64,000 nucleotides of DNA from DASXRA01 sp036502575 (GCA_036502575.1 DASXYL010000007.1:19858-83857), one strand, 5' to 3'. Shown: positions 47,449-56,046, numbered from the stretch's first letter. The notes: generated by a model not told the origin, from the letters alone. Made by a program: numbers and translations.

Positions 47449-50247
47449 TCAGATCGTGCGATGTGTATTTCGCTCGGCGGCCGCCCGAGCCAGTTGCCCC
47501 CGTGAACGCACGCCCATCTTCTCGAACACGTGACGCAGGTGGGCGCTCACGGTGTGCGGCGAGATGAACAAACGCTCGGCGATCTCGCGGTTCGTCCGGC
47601 CCTCGGTCACGAGTTCGACGACGGCCGTTTCGGCCGGAGTCAACGCGGCCCATCCGGTACGGGGGGTGTCGCTGCCGACCACCCGCCGGCGCACGCCGAG
47701 ATCACGCAGTCGGCTTCGGGCCCGGGCCGCGTCCCAGCCCGCGCCGATGTCGAGAGCGAGGACCAGCGATCGATCGAACGCCTCGACGGCTGCGTCGCGC
47801 GAACCGTTCCGCAATTGCTGCTTGCCCAAATCATCAAGCGCGGCTAGCCGGGCGAGCGGTCGCCCGGCTTGTGCGAACAGCTCGACCGCATCGGCCAGCT
47901 CGACTGCGGACTGCTTGACGAGGCCGCGCACCTGGGCCGCCGCCGCCTGGATCGACCGCACGCCCGGGTTGAGTTCGCTGCGTCGTTCCGCTGCGGCGAC
48001 GACGACGGCTACCAGCTCGTCGTCCACGGCGGCCAGTGCGATCCGCGCCATCTCAGCGTCGAGCGCGATGTCGTGCGGGAACAGGGGGAACAGATCCAGC
48101 CGCTCATGCTCCCCGAGCGCGCGTAGCAAGCGATGCGCCTCGACGGCGTCGCCTAGCGCCATGGCGTGCGATGCGAGGAACCAGGCGGCGTGCTGCCGCA
48201 CGCTCGGTGCCGTGGCCGCCAGCATGACGCGGCACATCTCGGCCACCACCCGGGTGCCACGGTCGTCGCCGAGATGGATCTTCAGACGCCCGAGCGCGCC
48301 GACGCCTGCGGCGTCGATGGTCCCGACGACCAGCGGTGCATCACCGGGCTCGAACCGGCCCTCGAGCGCGACCGCCGCATCGGCGAGCCGACCGGCCTGC
48401 AGTGCCTGCAATCCGCGCCAGATCTCAAAGATCCGCAGCGCCCAGTTCTGCCGGTCGCGTTGTGCGCCGGCGATTCCCGCGTCCGCCACAGCAGTGGCCT
48501 CGTCGAAGCGGTCCAGTGCCGCCAGCGGCCAGCAACGGAAATAGTGCGCCAGCCGGGCGCGGACGTCTTCGGTCGTTCCGGATCGTGCGGCTGCGTCGAG
48601 ATGCTCGAGCGCATCGCGGAAGCGGTACGTCTGATAGGCGAGCCCGGCCTGCGCAAGATCGACGGCGAACCGGGCCTCACGGCTGGCGCTCTTCTCGGCC
48701 GCTGCGCGGATCGCCGGCGCGGCATCGGCAGCTGCCTCGGTCCGGCCGGCCACCACCAGGTTGTGCAGCACGAGTGCCTCGAGCCACGCGCGGAGGTCGT
48801 CGGAGAGCCCGGGCAGCGCGAGCGCAGCCCGAGCGTTGTCGGCGCGGACGTCGGGAGATATCACGAACATGCTGGCGATGCTGAGCCGAACCTGCGCCTC
48901 CTGCTCGGCCGGCAATGCGTCACGCAGGGATGTGTCGGCGAACTGCTTGGCCTCAGCGCCGAGGCCCGCGGCGAACAGCGAGATCGCCCGCCGGGCGACG
49001 AGCGGACCTCGTCGCGGATCGTCGGCCGCCGTCAACTCAAGTGCCCGCTCAGCGAGATCGGCCGACGCCGCGGGATCCGTCGTTCCCAGTTGCTCGGCGG
49101 CCGCGGCCAGAGTCGCGATCGCCACCTCGTCTCCGGGTTCGGAGCTGCGGGCGAGCTGGGTTGCGACCTCGACCGGCAATGCGCCGCGCGCGAGCAACAC
49201 GTCGGCGCCGCGCCGATCGAGTTCGCGCCGTACCGCGGCCGGAACGCTCGTTCGGACCGCATCGCGGACCAGGTCGTGCTCGAACGCCAGCCGATCGTCG
49301 CTCTCAGCGAGGATGCCGGCGGCGATGAGTTCGCGGACAACAGGGGAGAGGTCCCCGACGCTGAGATCGCTCATCGTCGCGAGATCGGCGACAGTGAATC
49401 GTCGCCCGAGCGAGGAGGCCGCGACCGCCACGCGTTCGGCGATCGCCGGCAGGCGTGCCAGTCGCTTGCGCATGTCGCCGCTCGTCCGGGTCGGCATCCG
49501 GTCCTCGGTGAGGGTCGCGCGCCCGGACACGACGGCGACGATCTGCTCCTCGGCCAGGCCGCGGACGAGTTCGACCAGCAGGAACGGATTGCCCCGCGTG
49601 CGCTCGACGACCCGACGCAAGGCGTCGTCGGGGGCAGCCGCGAGCAGATCCGTCACGACCTGCTCGATCGCTTCGTCGTTCAACGCGTCGAGAACGATCT
49701 TCGTCGCGCCGTCCGCCACGAGCTCGGCCAACGCTGTGTCGATCTGCGGTGACCCTTGACCGGGACGGGCGCTCAGGAACCACGCGATGGGCAGGCCGGC
49801 CAAGCGCTTCGGCAACGACCGCAACGCCGCGGCCGTGCCGTTGTCGGCCCAGTGCAGATCGTCGAGGCACAGCAGCAGCGGCTCGTCCATGGCGGCGCGC
49901 TCGAGCAGCGCTTCGATGTCCTGGAGGAGCCAGAACCGTTGCTCCGGCGCGGCGTGCTGATCGCTCAGGAGCTTGGGGTCGAACAGCGGCGGATCGTTCT
50001 GGAACAGCGCTTCGAGGAGCGGGGCGAGCTCGACGATGCGATCGAGTGGATCGGCCATGCCGTGGCCGCCACGAATGCCGAGATCGATCGCGGCGGCGAA
50101 CGTTTCGCGGAGCAGCCGCGTCTTGCCGAAACCGGGTCCACCCTCGATGACGACCACGGATCCGATCCCCGACCGTAGGCGAGCAAGCCGGGCCAGGACG
50201 GTGTCGAATTGCCCGTCCCGACCTCGCAAGGGCGTGGTGCCGACCAT
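47449..50247 (-). CDS. large LuxR-family (LAL) transcriptional regulator
   Basis: 932 residues. N-terminal AAA/STAND ATPase: Gly-Gly-Pro-Gly-Phe-Gly-Lys-Thr near residue 37 and Leu-Cys-Leu-Asp-Asp-Leu-His-Trp-Ala-Asp near 125. A long TPR-like helical middle (about 340-850) follows, then a C-terminal LuxR helix-turn-helix (Leu-Thr-Pro-Ala-Glu, Arg-Thr-Asn-Arg-Glu-Ile-Ala, Ser-Pro-His-Thr-Val-Ser-Ala-His-Leu). LAL proteins activate catabolic or secondary-metabolism genes. Its gene lies just upstream of, and on the same strand as, the esterase cluster, which it may control. Confidence 0.92.
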   Translation of the reverse strand: MVGTTPLRGRDGQFDTVLARLARLRSGIGSVVVIEGGPGFGKTRLLRETFAAAIDLGIRGGHGMADPLDRIVELAPLLEALFQNDPPLFDPKLLSDQHAAPEQRFWLLQDIEALLERAAMDEPLLLCLDDLHWADNGTAAALRSLPKRLAGLPIAWFLSARPGQGSPQIDTALAELVADGATKIVLDALNDEAIEQVVTDLLAAAPDDALRRVVERTRGNPFLLVELVRGLAEEQIVAVVSGRATLTEDRMPTRTSGDMRKRLARLPAIAERVAVAASSLGRRFTVADLATMSDLSVGDLSPVVRELIAAGILAESDDRLAFEHDLVRDAVRTSVPAAVRRELDRRGADVLLARGALPVEVATQLARSSEPGDEVAIATLAAAAEQLGTTDPAASADLAERALELTAADDPRRGPLVARRAISLFAAGLGAEAKQFADTSLRDALPAEQEAQVRLSIASMFVISPDVRADNARAALALPGLSDDLRAWLEALVLHNLVVAGRTEAAADAAPAIRAAAEKSASREARFAVDLAQAGLAYQTYRFRDALEHLDAAARSGTTEDVRARLAHYFRCWPLAALDRFDEATAVADAGIAGAQRDRQNWALRIFEIWRGLQALQAGRLADAAVALEGRFEPGDAPLVVGTIDAAGVGALGRLKIHLGDDRGTRVVAEMCRVMLAATAPSVRQHAAWFLASHAMALGDAVEAHRLLRALGEHERLDLFPLFPHDIALDAEMARIALAAVDDELVAVVVAAAERRSELNPGVRSIQAAAAQVRGLVKQSAVELADAVELFAQAGRPLARLAALDDLGKQQLRNGSRDAAVEAFDRSLVLALDIGAGWDAARARSRLRDLGVRRRVVGSDTPRTGWAALTPAETAVVELVTEGRTNREIAERLFISPHTVSAHLRHVFEKMGVRSRGQLARAAAERNTHRTI

Positions 50248-50454
50248 GGGCTGGCCTCGGTCTCGTCGCCGCGGCGGCGCATCCAGCGGCCGCCGACCAC
50301 GCCAACCTATCCAACGCCACGGTCGCCCAGAGTCTTAGAGCCACCACAAAAGTCGGCCACGAGCCTTGATCTGACCAAACGACGCGTTCGAGTGACGCTG
50401 AGCCGCCGTGTACGCTCTTGAACCGCACCCGCGTCATGGCGCGGCGTGCGTCCA

Positions 50455-50526
50455 GGGCGATTAGCTCAGCGGGAGAGCACTGCCTTCACACGGCAGGGGT
50501 CACTGGTTCGATCCCAGTATCGCCCA
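50455..50526 (+). tRNA. tRNA-Val (anticodon CAC)
   Basis: 72 bases, all stems formed: acceptor GGGCGAT/ATCGCCC, D-arm GCTC-GAGC, anticodon arm CTGCC-TTCACAC-GGCAG, T-arm ACTGG-TTCGATC-CCAGT, discriminator A; CCA not encoded. The 3' half differs at only a few bases from the tRNA fragment at 29022-29063, but the latter has anticodon GAC and is a different gene. Confidence 0.95.
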
Positions 50527-50607
50527 CAACATTCACCATTGTGCGACCCGTCGCGTCCGCTAGCAGTCGATCCGTAGTACGACCTGTCTCTTGGTAGGTC
50601 GTGCTGG

Positions 50608-51084
50608 TTAGAACGGGGGCGGCCCAAGAATTTCGATCGCGCCGGTTCGTTCCGCCGCGCGGCGGATCCGATCGAAGTCGAGCGCCGTCCGCGGCTCACC
50701 TCGGAGGGCGGGATCGCTGGCGAGGCGAAAGAAGGCCTCGCCGCCGCCGGGCGTCTGCAGGCACAGCATCCGAGCGTGTTCGGAGGTGACCTTGAATGCG
50801 TGGGGGACGCTCCGCGGGAGGATCGCAATGCCACCGGCGCCGAGTTGACGTTCCGCACCGTCGACGTGCAGCAGGATCTCGCCCTCGAGTAGGTAGAACG
50901 TTTCGTCGGCATCGGGGTGCTGGTGCAGCGGTGTCACCTTTCCCGCTTCGAGGATGTCCTCGAACATCAAGAACGCGCCGCCGGTCTCCTCTGCGGTGGC
51001 CTTCCAGGTATGTAGTCCGCCGCCGCAGAACCAGCGCCGTTCGCCCTCGCCACTCGCGCGCACCGTGGCAGCCAGTGTCCTCAC
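50608..51084 (-). CDS. cupin-domain protein
   Basis: 158 residues. Single cupin barrel with metal motif His-Gln-His-Pro-x4-Glu-x6-Gly (first motif) and Pro-x3-Pro-His-Ala-Phe (second motif). Quercetinase-like or auxin-binding-like small cupins share this layout; no substrate can be assigned. Divergent from the TetR gene across a perfect palindrome. Confidence 0.85.
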   Translation of the reverse strand: MRTLAATVRASGEGERRWFCGGGLHTWKATAEETGGAFLMFEDILEAGKVTPLHQHPDADETFYLLEGEILLHVDGAERQLGAGGIAILPRSVPHAFKVTSEHARMLCLQTPGGGEAFFRLASDPALRGEPRTALDFDRIRRAAERTGAIEILGPPPF

Positions 51085-51129
51085 GTGTGCCTCCCCTCGC
51101 GTCGTGGGACTGAAGTCCCATAACGAAAC

Positions 51130-51141
51130 TACGGTACCGTA
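51130..51141. promoter_or_regulatory. palindromic operator overlapping tetR -10
   Basis: TACGGTACCGTA is a perfect 12-bp palindrome in the 63-bp cupin/tetR spacer. Its right part, TACCGT (51135-51140), lies exactly seven bases before GTG 51148, a leaderless-type -10 position. Binding of the TetR protein would block its own promoter and probably that of the cupin gene. Confidence 0.6.
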
Positions 51142-51147
51142 ACGAGC

Positions 51148-51792
51148 GTGTCAACGTCCTACGAGCACTCCGGCCGAACCCGCCAGAAGCTGCGTACTCG
51201 CAACGAGCTGATCGCTGCGGCGCGCGCCCTCGTGGCACGAGGAGGCGCGGCACCCACCGTGGAGGAAGCCGCCGCTGCGGCGTCGGTCTCACGCACGACT
51301 GCCTACCGCTACTTCCCGAGCCAGAAGGCCTTGCTCCTCGCGGCTCATCCCGAGACTGAGACCACCTCGCTCCTACCGCCTGATGCGGGCGGCGATCCCG
51401 AAGATCGCCTCACGACGGCGGTCAAAACGTTCACTCGACTGGTGATCGAGACCGAGCAACAGCAGCGCACCATGTTGCGGCTCTCCCTCGAGCCGGAAAC
51501 CCGCCATGAACTCCCGCTGCGCCAAGGACGGGCGATCGGCTGGTTCGAGGACGCGCTCGCCCCGCTCGGACCACCACTGTCCGAGCAGGACATACATCGG
51601 CTGGCCGTGGCCATCCGCAGCGCCGTCGGGATCGAATCGCTGGTATGGCTCACCGACGTCGCCGGTCTCTCACACAACCAGGCTGTAGAACTCATGCAGT
51701 GGTCCGCGCAGGCGTTGCTGCACCACGCCCTGGCCAGCGGCCTGCCCAAATACGGTCCGGCTCACCCGCGGCGAGGAAGGACCACGCGATGA
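51148..51792 (+). CDS. TetR-family regulator
   Basis: 214 residues. N-terminal helix-turn-helix: Thr-Arg-Asn-Glu-Leu-Ile-Ala-Ala-Ala-Arg, Val-Glu-Glu-Ala-Ala-Ala-Ala-Ala-Ser-Val-Ser, Thr-Ala-Tyr-Arg-Tyr-Phe-Pro-Ser-Gln-Lys. The C-terminal ligand domain is helical. Its stop overlaps the start of the membrane-protein gene downstream. Confidence 0.9.
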   Translation: MSTSYEHSGRTRQKLRTRNELIAAARALVARGGAAPTVEEAAAAASVSRTTAYRYFPSQKALLLAAHPETETTSLLPPDAGGDPEDRLTTAVKTFTRLVIETEQQQRTMLRLSLEPETRHELPLRQGRAIGWFEDALAPLGPPLSEQDIHRLAVAIRSAVGIESLVWLTDVAGLSHNQAVELMQWSAQALLHHALASGLPKYGPAHPRRGRTTR

Positions 51793-52469
51793 GCAGTCGG
51801 CCGGCGCGTAGCTGGAACTCGGTGATCGCGCTGCTGGTCGCGGCCGGGCTGGTGGTGCAGCTCTGGATTGCGGTTCGGGTCAGCGCCACCCCGCCGGGCC
51901 ATGCGGTCGGGACGCTGGCCGGAACAGCAATGGGGAACCGGGTGGTGCGGGTCCTGAGCTTCTTCACGATTCAGAGCAACATCCTCAGCGGCGTCACCGC
52001 CCTCCAGCTGGCCCGCAACCCCAACCGCGACGGGCCGATCTGGCGGGCGGCTCGACTGGCCGCGCTGTTCGGAATCACCGTTACCGGCATCGTGTACTCG
52101 ACCGTGTTGGCGAAGGTGCACGAACCGCACGGCTGGCAGGAGACGAGCACCAACACCGTCTTCCACTACGTCGTGCCGATCATGATGGTGCTCGGCTGGT
52201 TGCTGTTCGGTCCCCGTCCTCGAATAGACCGCCGAACGATCTCACTCGCCATCCTGTGGCCAGCCGTCTGGGCCGGCTACGTGCTTGTCTACGGGGCCGT
52301 CACGAAGTGGTACCCGTACCCGTTCGTCGATGTCAGTACGCACGGGTATGGCCGCGTCCTCGTCAACTCGGTTGCCGTCGTGGCTGTGCTTCTCGCGGTG
52401 ACCGGGCTGTACTGGCTGGGCGATCAGCGCCTGCCCGCCACCGAGCGCTCATCGGTTGTCCCGCCGTAG
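51789..52469 (+). CDS. Pr6Pr-family integral membrane protein
   Basis: 226 residues from ATG 51789 (ATGA overlap with tetR). Six hydrophobic helices; family-like features Phe-Phe-Thr-Ile-Gln-Ser-Asn-Ile near residue 57 and Phe-His-Tyr-Val-Val-Pro-Ile near 122, plus Tyr-Pro-Tyr-Pro-Phe-Val-Asp. Pr6Pr (FAR-17a-like) proteins have no assigned bacterial function. Co-expressed with tetR; its 3' end overlaps the convergent VOC gene by 21 bp. Confidence 0.85.
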   Translation: MSSRPARSWNSVIALLVAAGLVVQLWIAVRVSATPPGHAVGTLAGTAMGNRVVRVLSFFTIQSNILSGVTALQLARNPNRDGPIWRAARLAALFGITVTGIVYSTVLAKVHEPHGWQETSTNTVFHYVVPIMMVLGWLLFGPRPRIDRRTISLAILWPAVWAGYVLVYGAVTKWYPYPFVDVSTHGYGRVLVNSVAVVAVLLAVTGLYWLGDQRLPATERSSVVPP

Positions 52470-52835
52470 CGGGTGTTCCTCTGGGATTTCGACGAGAACG
52501 ATGCGTACCCCGTCCGGATCAGCGATCCACATCTCCAGCAGCCCCCACGGCTCAAGCCGGGGAGCCCGGACGATCTCGACCCCGGCCGTTTGCAGACGCT
52601 GATGCTCGGCCGCGAGATGCCGGACCTGCAGCCACAGCGCGATATTGCGAGCGGCGGATCCATCCCCGACGCCGGACACTTCCAGGTAGCCGCCACCGAG
52701 GAAGAAGACGAGCCCGGGATCGTCGCGGTCACCGAACTCGCGGTGGACGGCGAGACCGAGGGTGTCTCGGTAGAAACGGCGACTGCGGTCAGGGTCGGCC
52801 GGCCGGAGCAGGATCCGGCTGCTGAGTACGTCCAT
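52449..52835 (-). CDS. VOC/glyoxalase-family protein
   Basis: 128 residues. Bleomycin-resistance/dioxygenase fold: Leu-Arg-Pro-Ala-Asp, Phe-Tyr-Arg-Asp-Thr-Leu-Gly-Leu, Val-Phe-Phe-Leu-Gly-Gly-Gly, and final Trp-Ile-Ala-Asp-Pro-Asp-Gly-Val-Arg-Ile. Follows the HxlR regulator and a small helical protein on the same strand with short spacers. Confidence 0.85.
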   Translation of the reverse strand: MDVLSSRILLRPADPDRSRRFYRDTLGLAVHREFGDRDDPGLVFFLGGGYLEVSGVGDGSAARNIALWLQVRHLAAEHQRLQTAGVEIVRAPRLEPWGLLEMWIADPDGVRIVLVEIPEEHPLRRDNR

Positions 52836-52859
52836 ACCCCTGATGATGCCGCCGGTGGG

Positions 52860-53111
52860 TCACTCCCGGCGGAGCGAGATCTCGTCGGACTCGGAGATCG
52901 TGTCCGCCTCGATGGTTCGCAGTCCCTCGCCGAGACGCTCGCGCGCCTGCCGTAGCAGCTTGAGAGAATTCGTGGATGTGCTCGCCGGGGAGGACCGCTC
53001 CGGGTCGGCCTGATGCTCTTCGATGAGGTGGGTCTGCAGGGCGGCCGCAACCTCGTCCACCGCCTTGAGCGCCTGATAGATGGCCCGGTCACGAGCGTCT
53101 TCGTCAACCAT
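52860..53111 (-). CDS. small helical hypothetical protein
   Basis: 83 residues from ATG 53111 (Met-Val-Asp-Glu-Asp). Entirely helix-favouring, with charged heptad-like spacing in the first 35 residues and again near the end, so possibly a coiled coil. Sits 4 bp after the HxlR stop and 24 bp before the VOC start, so it is in the same transcript. No family recognised. Confidence 0.6.
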   Translation of the reverse strand: MVDEDARDRAIYQALKAVDEVAAALQTHLIEEHQADPERSSPASTSTNSLKLLRQARERLGEGLRTIEADTISESDEISLRRE

Positions 53112-53115
53112 GGCG

Positions 53116-53835
53116 TCAGTATCCCGCCGTAGCCAGCGACCTGCCCTCGGCGTCGCCGGGCTCCGGCCGAGGTGTCGGCGCCAGGGGGGACAACATGAGC
53201 CAGCGCGGCAGCGCGCGCCGTGCGTCGGTCTCGCCGTGCAGTGCCATATCGCCTGACCGGATGGCGTCGGCCCAGCCGAGGTCACCGCGCCAGACCAGCG
53301 TCAGTGTCCGCAGCCCGGCCTCGACGGTGACGCGCACCTCGAAGCCGGGGTCGACGTCGCACACGTCCACTCCGTCGGTTGTGATGACGATCCACCAATG
53401 ACGGGCGGCGAGGGTCAGGTCGGTGAAGACGAAGTGCAGAACGGTGCGGCCGTCCGGCACCTCGTTGCGGTCGATGTTGCGATGAATGTCCCAGAGCAGG
53501 AGATGGGGGTCGAGGTCCTCGTCCCCGATATCCGGGATCCACCGGATGCCCCAACAGCCCAAGGCCTCGACGATGGGTTCGAGTTCCTTGCCGGCGGGGC
53601 TCAGCTGATAGGTGATCCGGTTGCCCTCGTGCGAGCGATCCACCACGCCGGCGCGCACCAGTGTGTGCAACCGTTTGGACAGCAGGGCAGGGGACATCCG
53701 CGGGAGCCCTCGGCGCAGGGCATTGAAATGACGGCTGCCCAACATCAACTCCCGGACGACCAGGAGCGTCCAGCGCTCATCCAACAGTTCCATCGCCTTC
53801 GCGACCGGGCAGAACTGTCCGTAGCTTGCGGGCAT
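53116..53835 (-). CDS. HxlR-family transcriptional regulator
   Basis: 239 residues. N-terminal HxlR winged helix with Cys-Pro-Val-Ala-Lys-Ala-Met-Glu-Leu-Leu-Asp-Glu-Arg-Trp, Phe-Asn-Ala-Leu-Arg-Arg-Gly-Leu-Pro-Arg-Met-Ser and Arg-Ile-Thr-Tyr-Gln-Leu-Ser. Unusually long: a second ~120-residue domain (SCP2-like in appearance, with Trp-Trp-Ile-Val-Ile-Thr-Thr-Asp-Gly) follows. The lone Cys near the N-terminus could be redox-sensing. Confidence 0.85.
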   Translation of the reverse strand: MPASYGQFCPVAKAMELLDERWTLLVVRELMLGSRHFNALRRGLPRMSPALLSKRLHTLVRAGVVDRSHEGNRITYQLSPAGKELEPIVEALGCWGIRWIPDIGDEDLDPHLLLWDIHRNIDRNEVPDGRTVLHFVFTDLTLAARHWWIVITTDGVDVCDVDPGFEVRVTVEAGLRTLTLVWRGDLGWADAIRSGDMALHGETDARRALPRWLMLSPLAPTPRPEPGDAEGRSLATAGY

Positions 53836-54005
53836 ATCCGCCCCCTTCCCCAGGTTGGAGCGGTTCGCCCTTCAACCCAGGGCGGCGAGGACGTAAACGT
53901 AGTCGCTGCCCCGTGGTTAGTACAGATCTGGAACTGGGGCTCGGCCGGCGCATGAGGCGACTATTGGCAACGAAGATCCACGCTCTGCTCACCAGGGGGA
54001 ACGTC

Positions 54006-54431
54006 ATGACCATCGACCACGCCACCACCATCGTCCACGCAGTGGACAAACTCAACGCCGGGGACGTAGACGGCTACATCGCCGGGCTGTATACGCCCGG
54101 CTGCCGGTTCCACGGCTTCCCCGATGCATTCACGCCGGACCGCGACGGCATCGCGGAATTCTTCCGAACGTTGATTGCGGCCGTGCCCGACACCCGCATC
54201 ACCGCCCAGGACCTGCTCGTCGACGGAGACCGGGTCGCGATCCGCTTCACCCTCACCGGCACCCACCGAGGCGAGTTGTTCGGCGTCGCCGGCACGGGCC
54301 GCTCGCTGGACGTCGAGGGCATCACCGTGCTGCATTTCGTTGACGGCCTCGTGACCGAGCGGTGGAATCGGCTCGACGACGTCGCACTGCTGACCCAACT
54401 GGGCGCGCTCCCCGCGGCAGCATCGGCTTGA
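54006..54431 (+). CDS. SnoaL-like/NTF2-fold protein
   Basis: 141 residues from ATG 54006, with GGGGGAA about five bases upstream; the longer frame is not needed. SnoaL-like elements: Val-Asp-Gly-Tyr-Ile-Ala-Gly-Leu-Tyr, Phe-His-Gly-Phe-Pro, and Gly-Glu-Leu-Phe-Gly-Val-Ala-Gly-Thr-Gly-Arg, followed by Val-Glu-Gly-Ile. Polyketide-cyclase-like predicted role, divergent from the HxlR gene and a probable target of it. Confidence 0.8.
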   Translation: MTIDHATTIVHAVDKLNAGDVDGYIAGLYTPGCRFHGFPDAFTPDRDGIAEFFRTLIAAVPDTRITAQDLLVDGDRVAIRFTLTGTHRGELFGVAGTGRSLDVEGITVLHFVDGLVTERWNRLDDVALLTQLGALPAAASA

Positions 54432-54461
54432 CGTCCCATGGTCGGTCGCGGGCTCCGGACA

Positions 54462-54656
54462 TTACGCGTTCCGTGAGCGCTCCAGGATCACCACGATCTC
54501 GGCCTTGGTGGATTTCCACACGCTTGCCGTGAGAAAGCTCTGCACCACCCGCCATCCTTCCGCCGCGTAGCTGTTGAGGGGATCCTCCAAGACTGTCGGG
54601 TCGAAGTTGCCGGAGAATCGACCGTCGCGTTCGGACAGGACCCTGTACTCGATCAT
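54462..54656 (-). CDS. DUF4177-like small protein
   Basis: 64 residues. Met-Ile-Glu-Tyr-Arg-Val-Leu, Leu-Asn-Ser-Tyr-Ala-Ala-Glu-Gly-Trp-Arg-Val-Val and a closing Ile-Val-Val-Ile-Leu-Glu-Arg match the short DUF4177 pattern (beta-alpha-beta-beta). Function unknown. No close operon partner. Confidence 0.7.
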   Translation of the reverse strand: MIEYRVLSERDGRFSGNFDPTVLEDPLNSYAAEGWRVVQSFLTASVWKSTKAEIVVILERSRNA

Positions 54657-54677
54657 CTGCGCTTGTCTCCCGGGTGG

Positions 54678-55070
54678 TCATCTGCGGCGGAGGACGGCGA
54701 GCGCGACGACGTAGGCCAGCCCGCCAATGGCACATATCAGCGCCCATGGATTGCCCGTGCCGCCCCGGGCCAGGTCGACGATGGCGCCGCCGAGGCAGAA
54801 CGCGAGCGTCGCCAGTCCGGCGACCGCCGTCGCTCGGAGATCGATCAGGCGTTGACGCTCGTCACCGGTGAGTCGAATGAGCGCCGCGACGTCACCGCTG
54901 CCCCGCGACCACAGGAAAGCCACGCCACAGCACCCGACGTAGATCACCGCCAAAGCCACGGCCAGATGAGGTTCTCCGCCGACCCAGGCCGCGAGCGTCA
55001 CCGCCGCTCCGCCAGCGGCGAGCGTCGCAGTCGTCGCCCAGCGTCGCGCCGTCATCGCCTTCGTGCTCAT
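54678..55070 (-). CDS. small membrane protein linked to XRE regulator
   Basis: 130 residues. Four hydrophobic segments (about 12-30, 36-53, 82-102, 107-126) with a central cytoplasmic-type stretch Leu-Thr-Gly-Asp-Glu-Arg-Gln. Its ATG overlaps the stop of the XRE gene by 4 bp. The pair (short XRE regulator plus small membrane protein) recurs in actinobacteria, suggesting the membrane protein senses a signal for the regulator. No function assigned. Confidence 0.75.
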   Translation of the reverse strand: MSTKAMTARRWATTATLAAGGAAVTLAAWVGGEPHLAVALAVIYVGCCGVAFLWSRGSGDVAALIRLTGDERQRLIDLRATAVAGLATLAFCLGGAIVDLARGGTGNPWALICAIGGLAYVVALAVLRRR

Positions 55071-55276
55071 GACTCTCCCGGCCCATCCTCGAGGTGGAAC
55101 ATCTGCTCGACGGTTGTCGAGAAGAACCGACCGAGACCGAGCGCCAACGGCAGGGAGGGGAGGTACCGACCGGTCTCGATCGCATTGATGGTCTGCCGTG
55201 AAACGTGCAGTGCTGCCCCCAGATCGCTCTGCGAGAGCCCCCGGGCGGTGCGCAACTCCCGCACCACGTTCTTCAC
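55067..55276 (-). CDS. short XRE-type helix-turn-helix regulator
   Basis: 69 residues: a single XRE domain (Val-Arg-Glu-Leu-Arg-Thr-Ala-Arg-Gly-Leu-Ser-Gln-Ser-Asp-Leu-Gly, Thr-Ile-Asn-Ala-Ile-Glu-Thr-Gly-Arg-Tyr, Leu-Pro-Leu-Ala-Leu). Similar to YozG/YgzD-type mini-regulators. Overlaps the membrane-protein start. Confidence 0.85.
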   Translation of the reverse strand: MKNVVRELRTARGLSQSDLGAALHVSRQTINAIETGRYLPSLPLALGLGRFFSTTVEQMFHLEDGPGES

Positions 55277-55393
55277 GGTGTAAAGCTAACTTGTCACCCC
55301 GGAGGTGTCAAGGACGCTTTCCATCAGGCATTCGACCAGCGAGGCTGCCCGCCCTGCTTGGCAGCTGGGTTGCCGGAGCAGCAGGATGGCTGG

Positions 55394-55648
55394 GTGAAGT
55401 TGAAGCTCGACCTGCACGACATCTACAACCGCGGTGATGAGATCGAGCGTGCGCTTCGCGCGATCATCGACGAAGCGATCGCCAAGAAGGCGCCGCTCGT
55501 CGAGATCATTCCGGGAAAGGGCTCGGGACAGCTCAAGAAGCGGGTCCTACGATTCCTCGACCGCAAGGAGATCAAGGCGATCTACCACCGCGTCGAGAAG
55601 GACTCGGACAACTTCGGTCGCGTCTTCGTCCACTTCCGCTGGAAATAG
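55394..55648 (+). CDS. Smr-domain protein
   Basis: 84 residues from GTG 55394; the longer frame has no homology. A complete small Smr (MutS2 C-terminal-like) domain: Leu-Asp-Leu-His-Asp-Ile, Pro-Leu-Val-Glu-Ile-Ile-Pro-Gly-Lys-Gly-Ser-Gly (family GKG motif), and Gly-Arg-Val-Phe-Val. Smr domains have nicking or ribosome-related nuclease activity. It is followed 2 bp later by the CdiI-like gene. Confidence 0.85.
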   Translation: MKLKLDLHDIYNRGDEIERALRAIIDEAIAKKAPLVEIIPGKGSGQLKKRVLRFLDRKEIKAIYHRVEKDSDNFGRVFVHFRWK

Positions 55649-55650
55649 GC

Positions 55651-56046
55651 GTGACGCATCCTTCGGATGAGCGCTCTCTCGAGGATATTGAATCCGTCGA
55701 GTGGGGAGACGCTCCGAGCGACGCATCCACGATGGTTGCGCGGATCCATGAACTGCGGCGGGTACCGGTCGGCCAGCTGGCAGTCGCCGATGTACGGCTG
55801 CTCATCGGTCAGAAGGTGGGCGTTCACACGTTGCTGCCCGTTGCGGTCGAGCACCTGAGCCGGGAACCGTTACTGGCCGCGACCTTCTACCCGGGTGATT
55901 TGCTGCGCGCCGTGCTCCGAATCCCTAAGACGTACTGGGAGCAGGAGTCGGGACTTCTCGAGCGGTTGAGGTCGATTGTCGATTCTATTGACGAGGTGCC
56001 ATCCGAGATCGAAGCGGAGGTCCGGTCCTTCACGGGCGAGACCTAG
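55651..56046 (+). CDS. CdiI-like contact-dependent inhibition immunity protein
   Basis: 131 residues. Matches the pattern of the CdiI_2-type immunity family: Arg-Val-Pro-Val-Gly-Gln-Leu-Ala-Val-Ala-Asp-Val-Arg-Leu-Leu-Ile-Gly-Gln, Leu-Leu-Pro-Val-Ala-Val-Glu, and Ala-Thr-Phe-Tyr-Pro-Gly-Asp-Leu-Leu. No toxin (CdiA or Rhs) is present in the window. Starts 2 bp after the Smr stop, so they are co-transcribed. Probably an orphan immunity protein protecting against a neighbour's toxin. Confidence 0.75.
   Translation: MTHPSDERSLEDIESVEWGDAPSDASTMVARIHELRRVPVGQLAVADVRLLIGQKVGVHTLLPVAVEHLSREPLLAATFYPGDLLRAVLRIPKTYWEQESGLLERLRSIVDSIDEVPSEIEAEVRSFTGET

Noticed and set aside
48166..49752. A 528-residue plus-strand reading frame
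   Set aside because: It is antisense to the LAL regulator gene and lacks any domain motif.
50455..50526. tRNA-Val(CAC) as the other attachment site of the ICE
   Set aside because: It is intact, differs from 29022-29063 at the anticodon and other bases, and lies 21 kb inside ordinary chromosomal genes. The orientation of the 29022 fragment puts the intact target left of the window.
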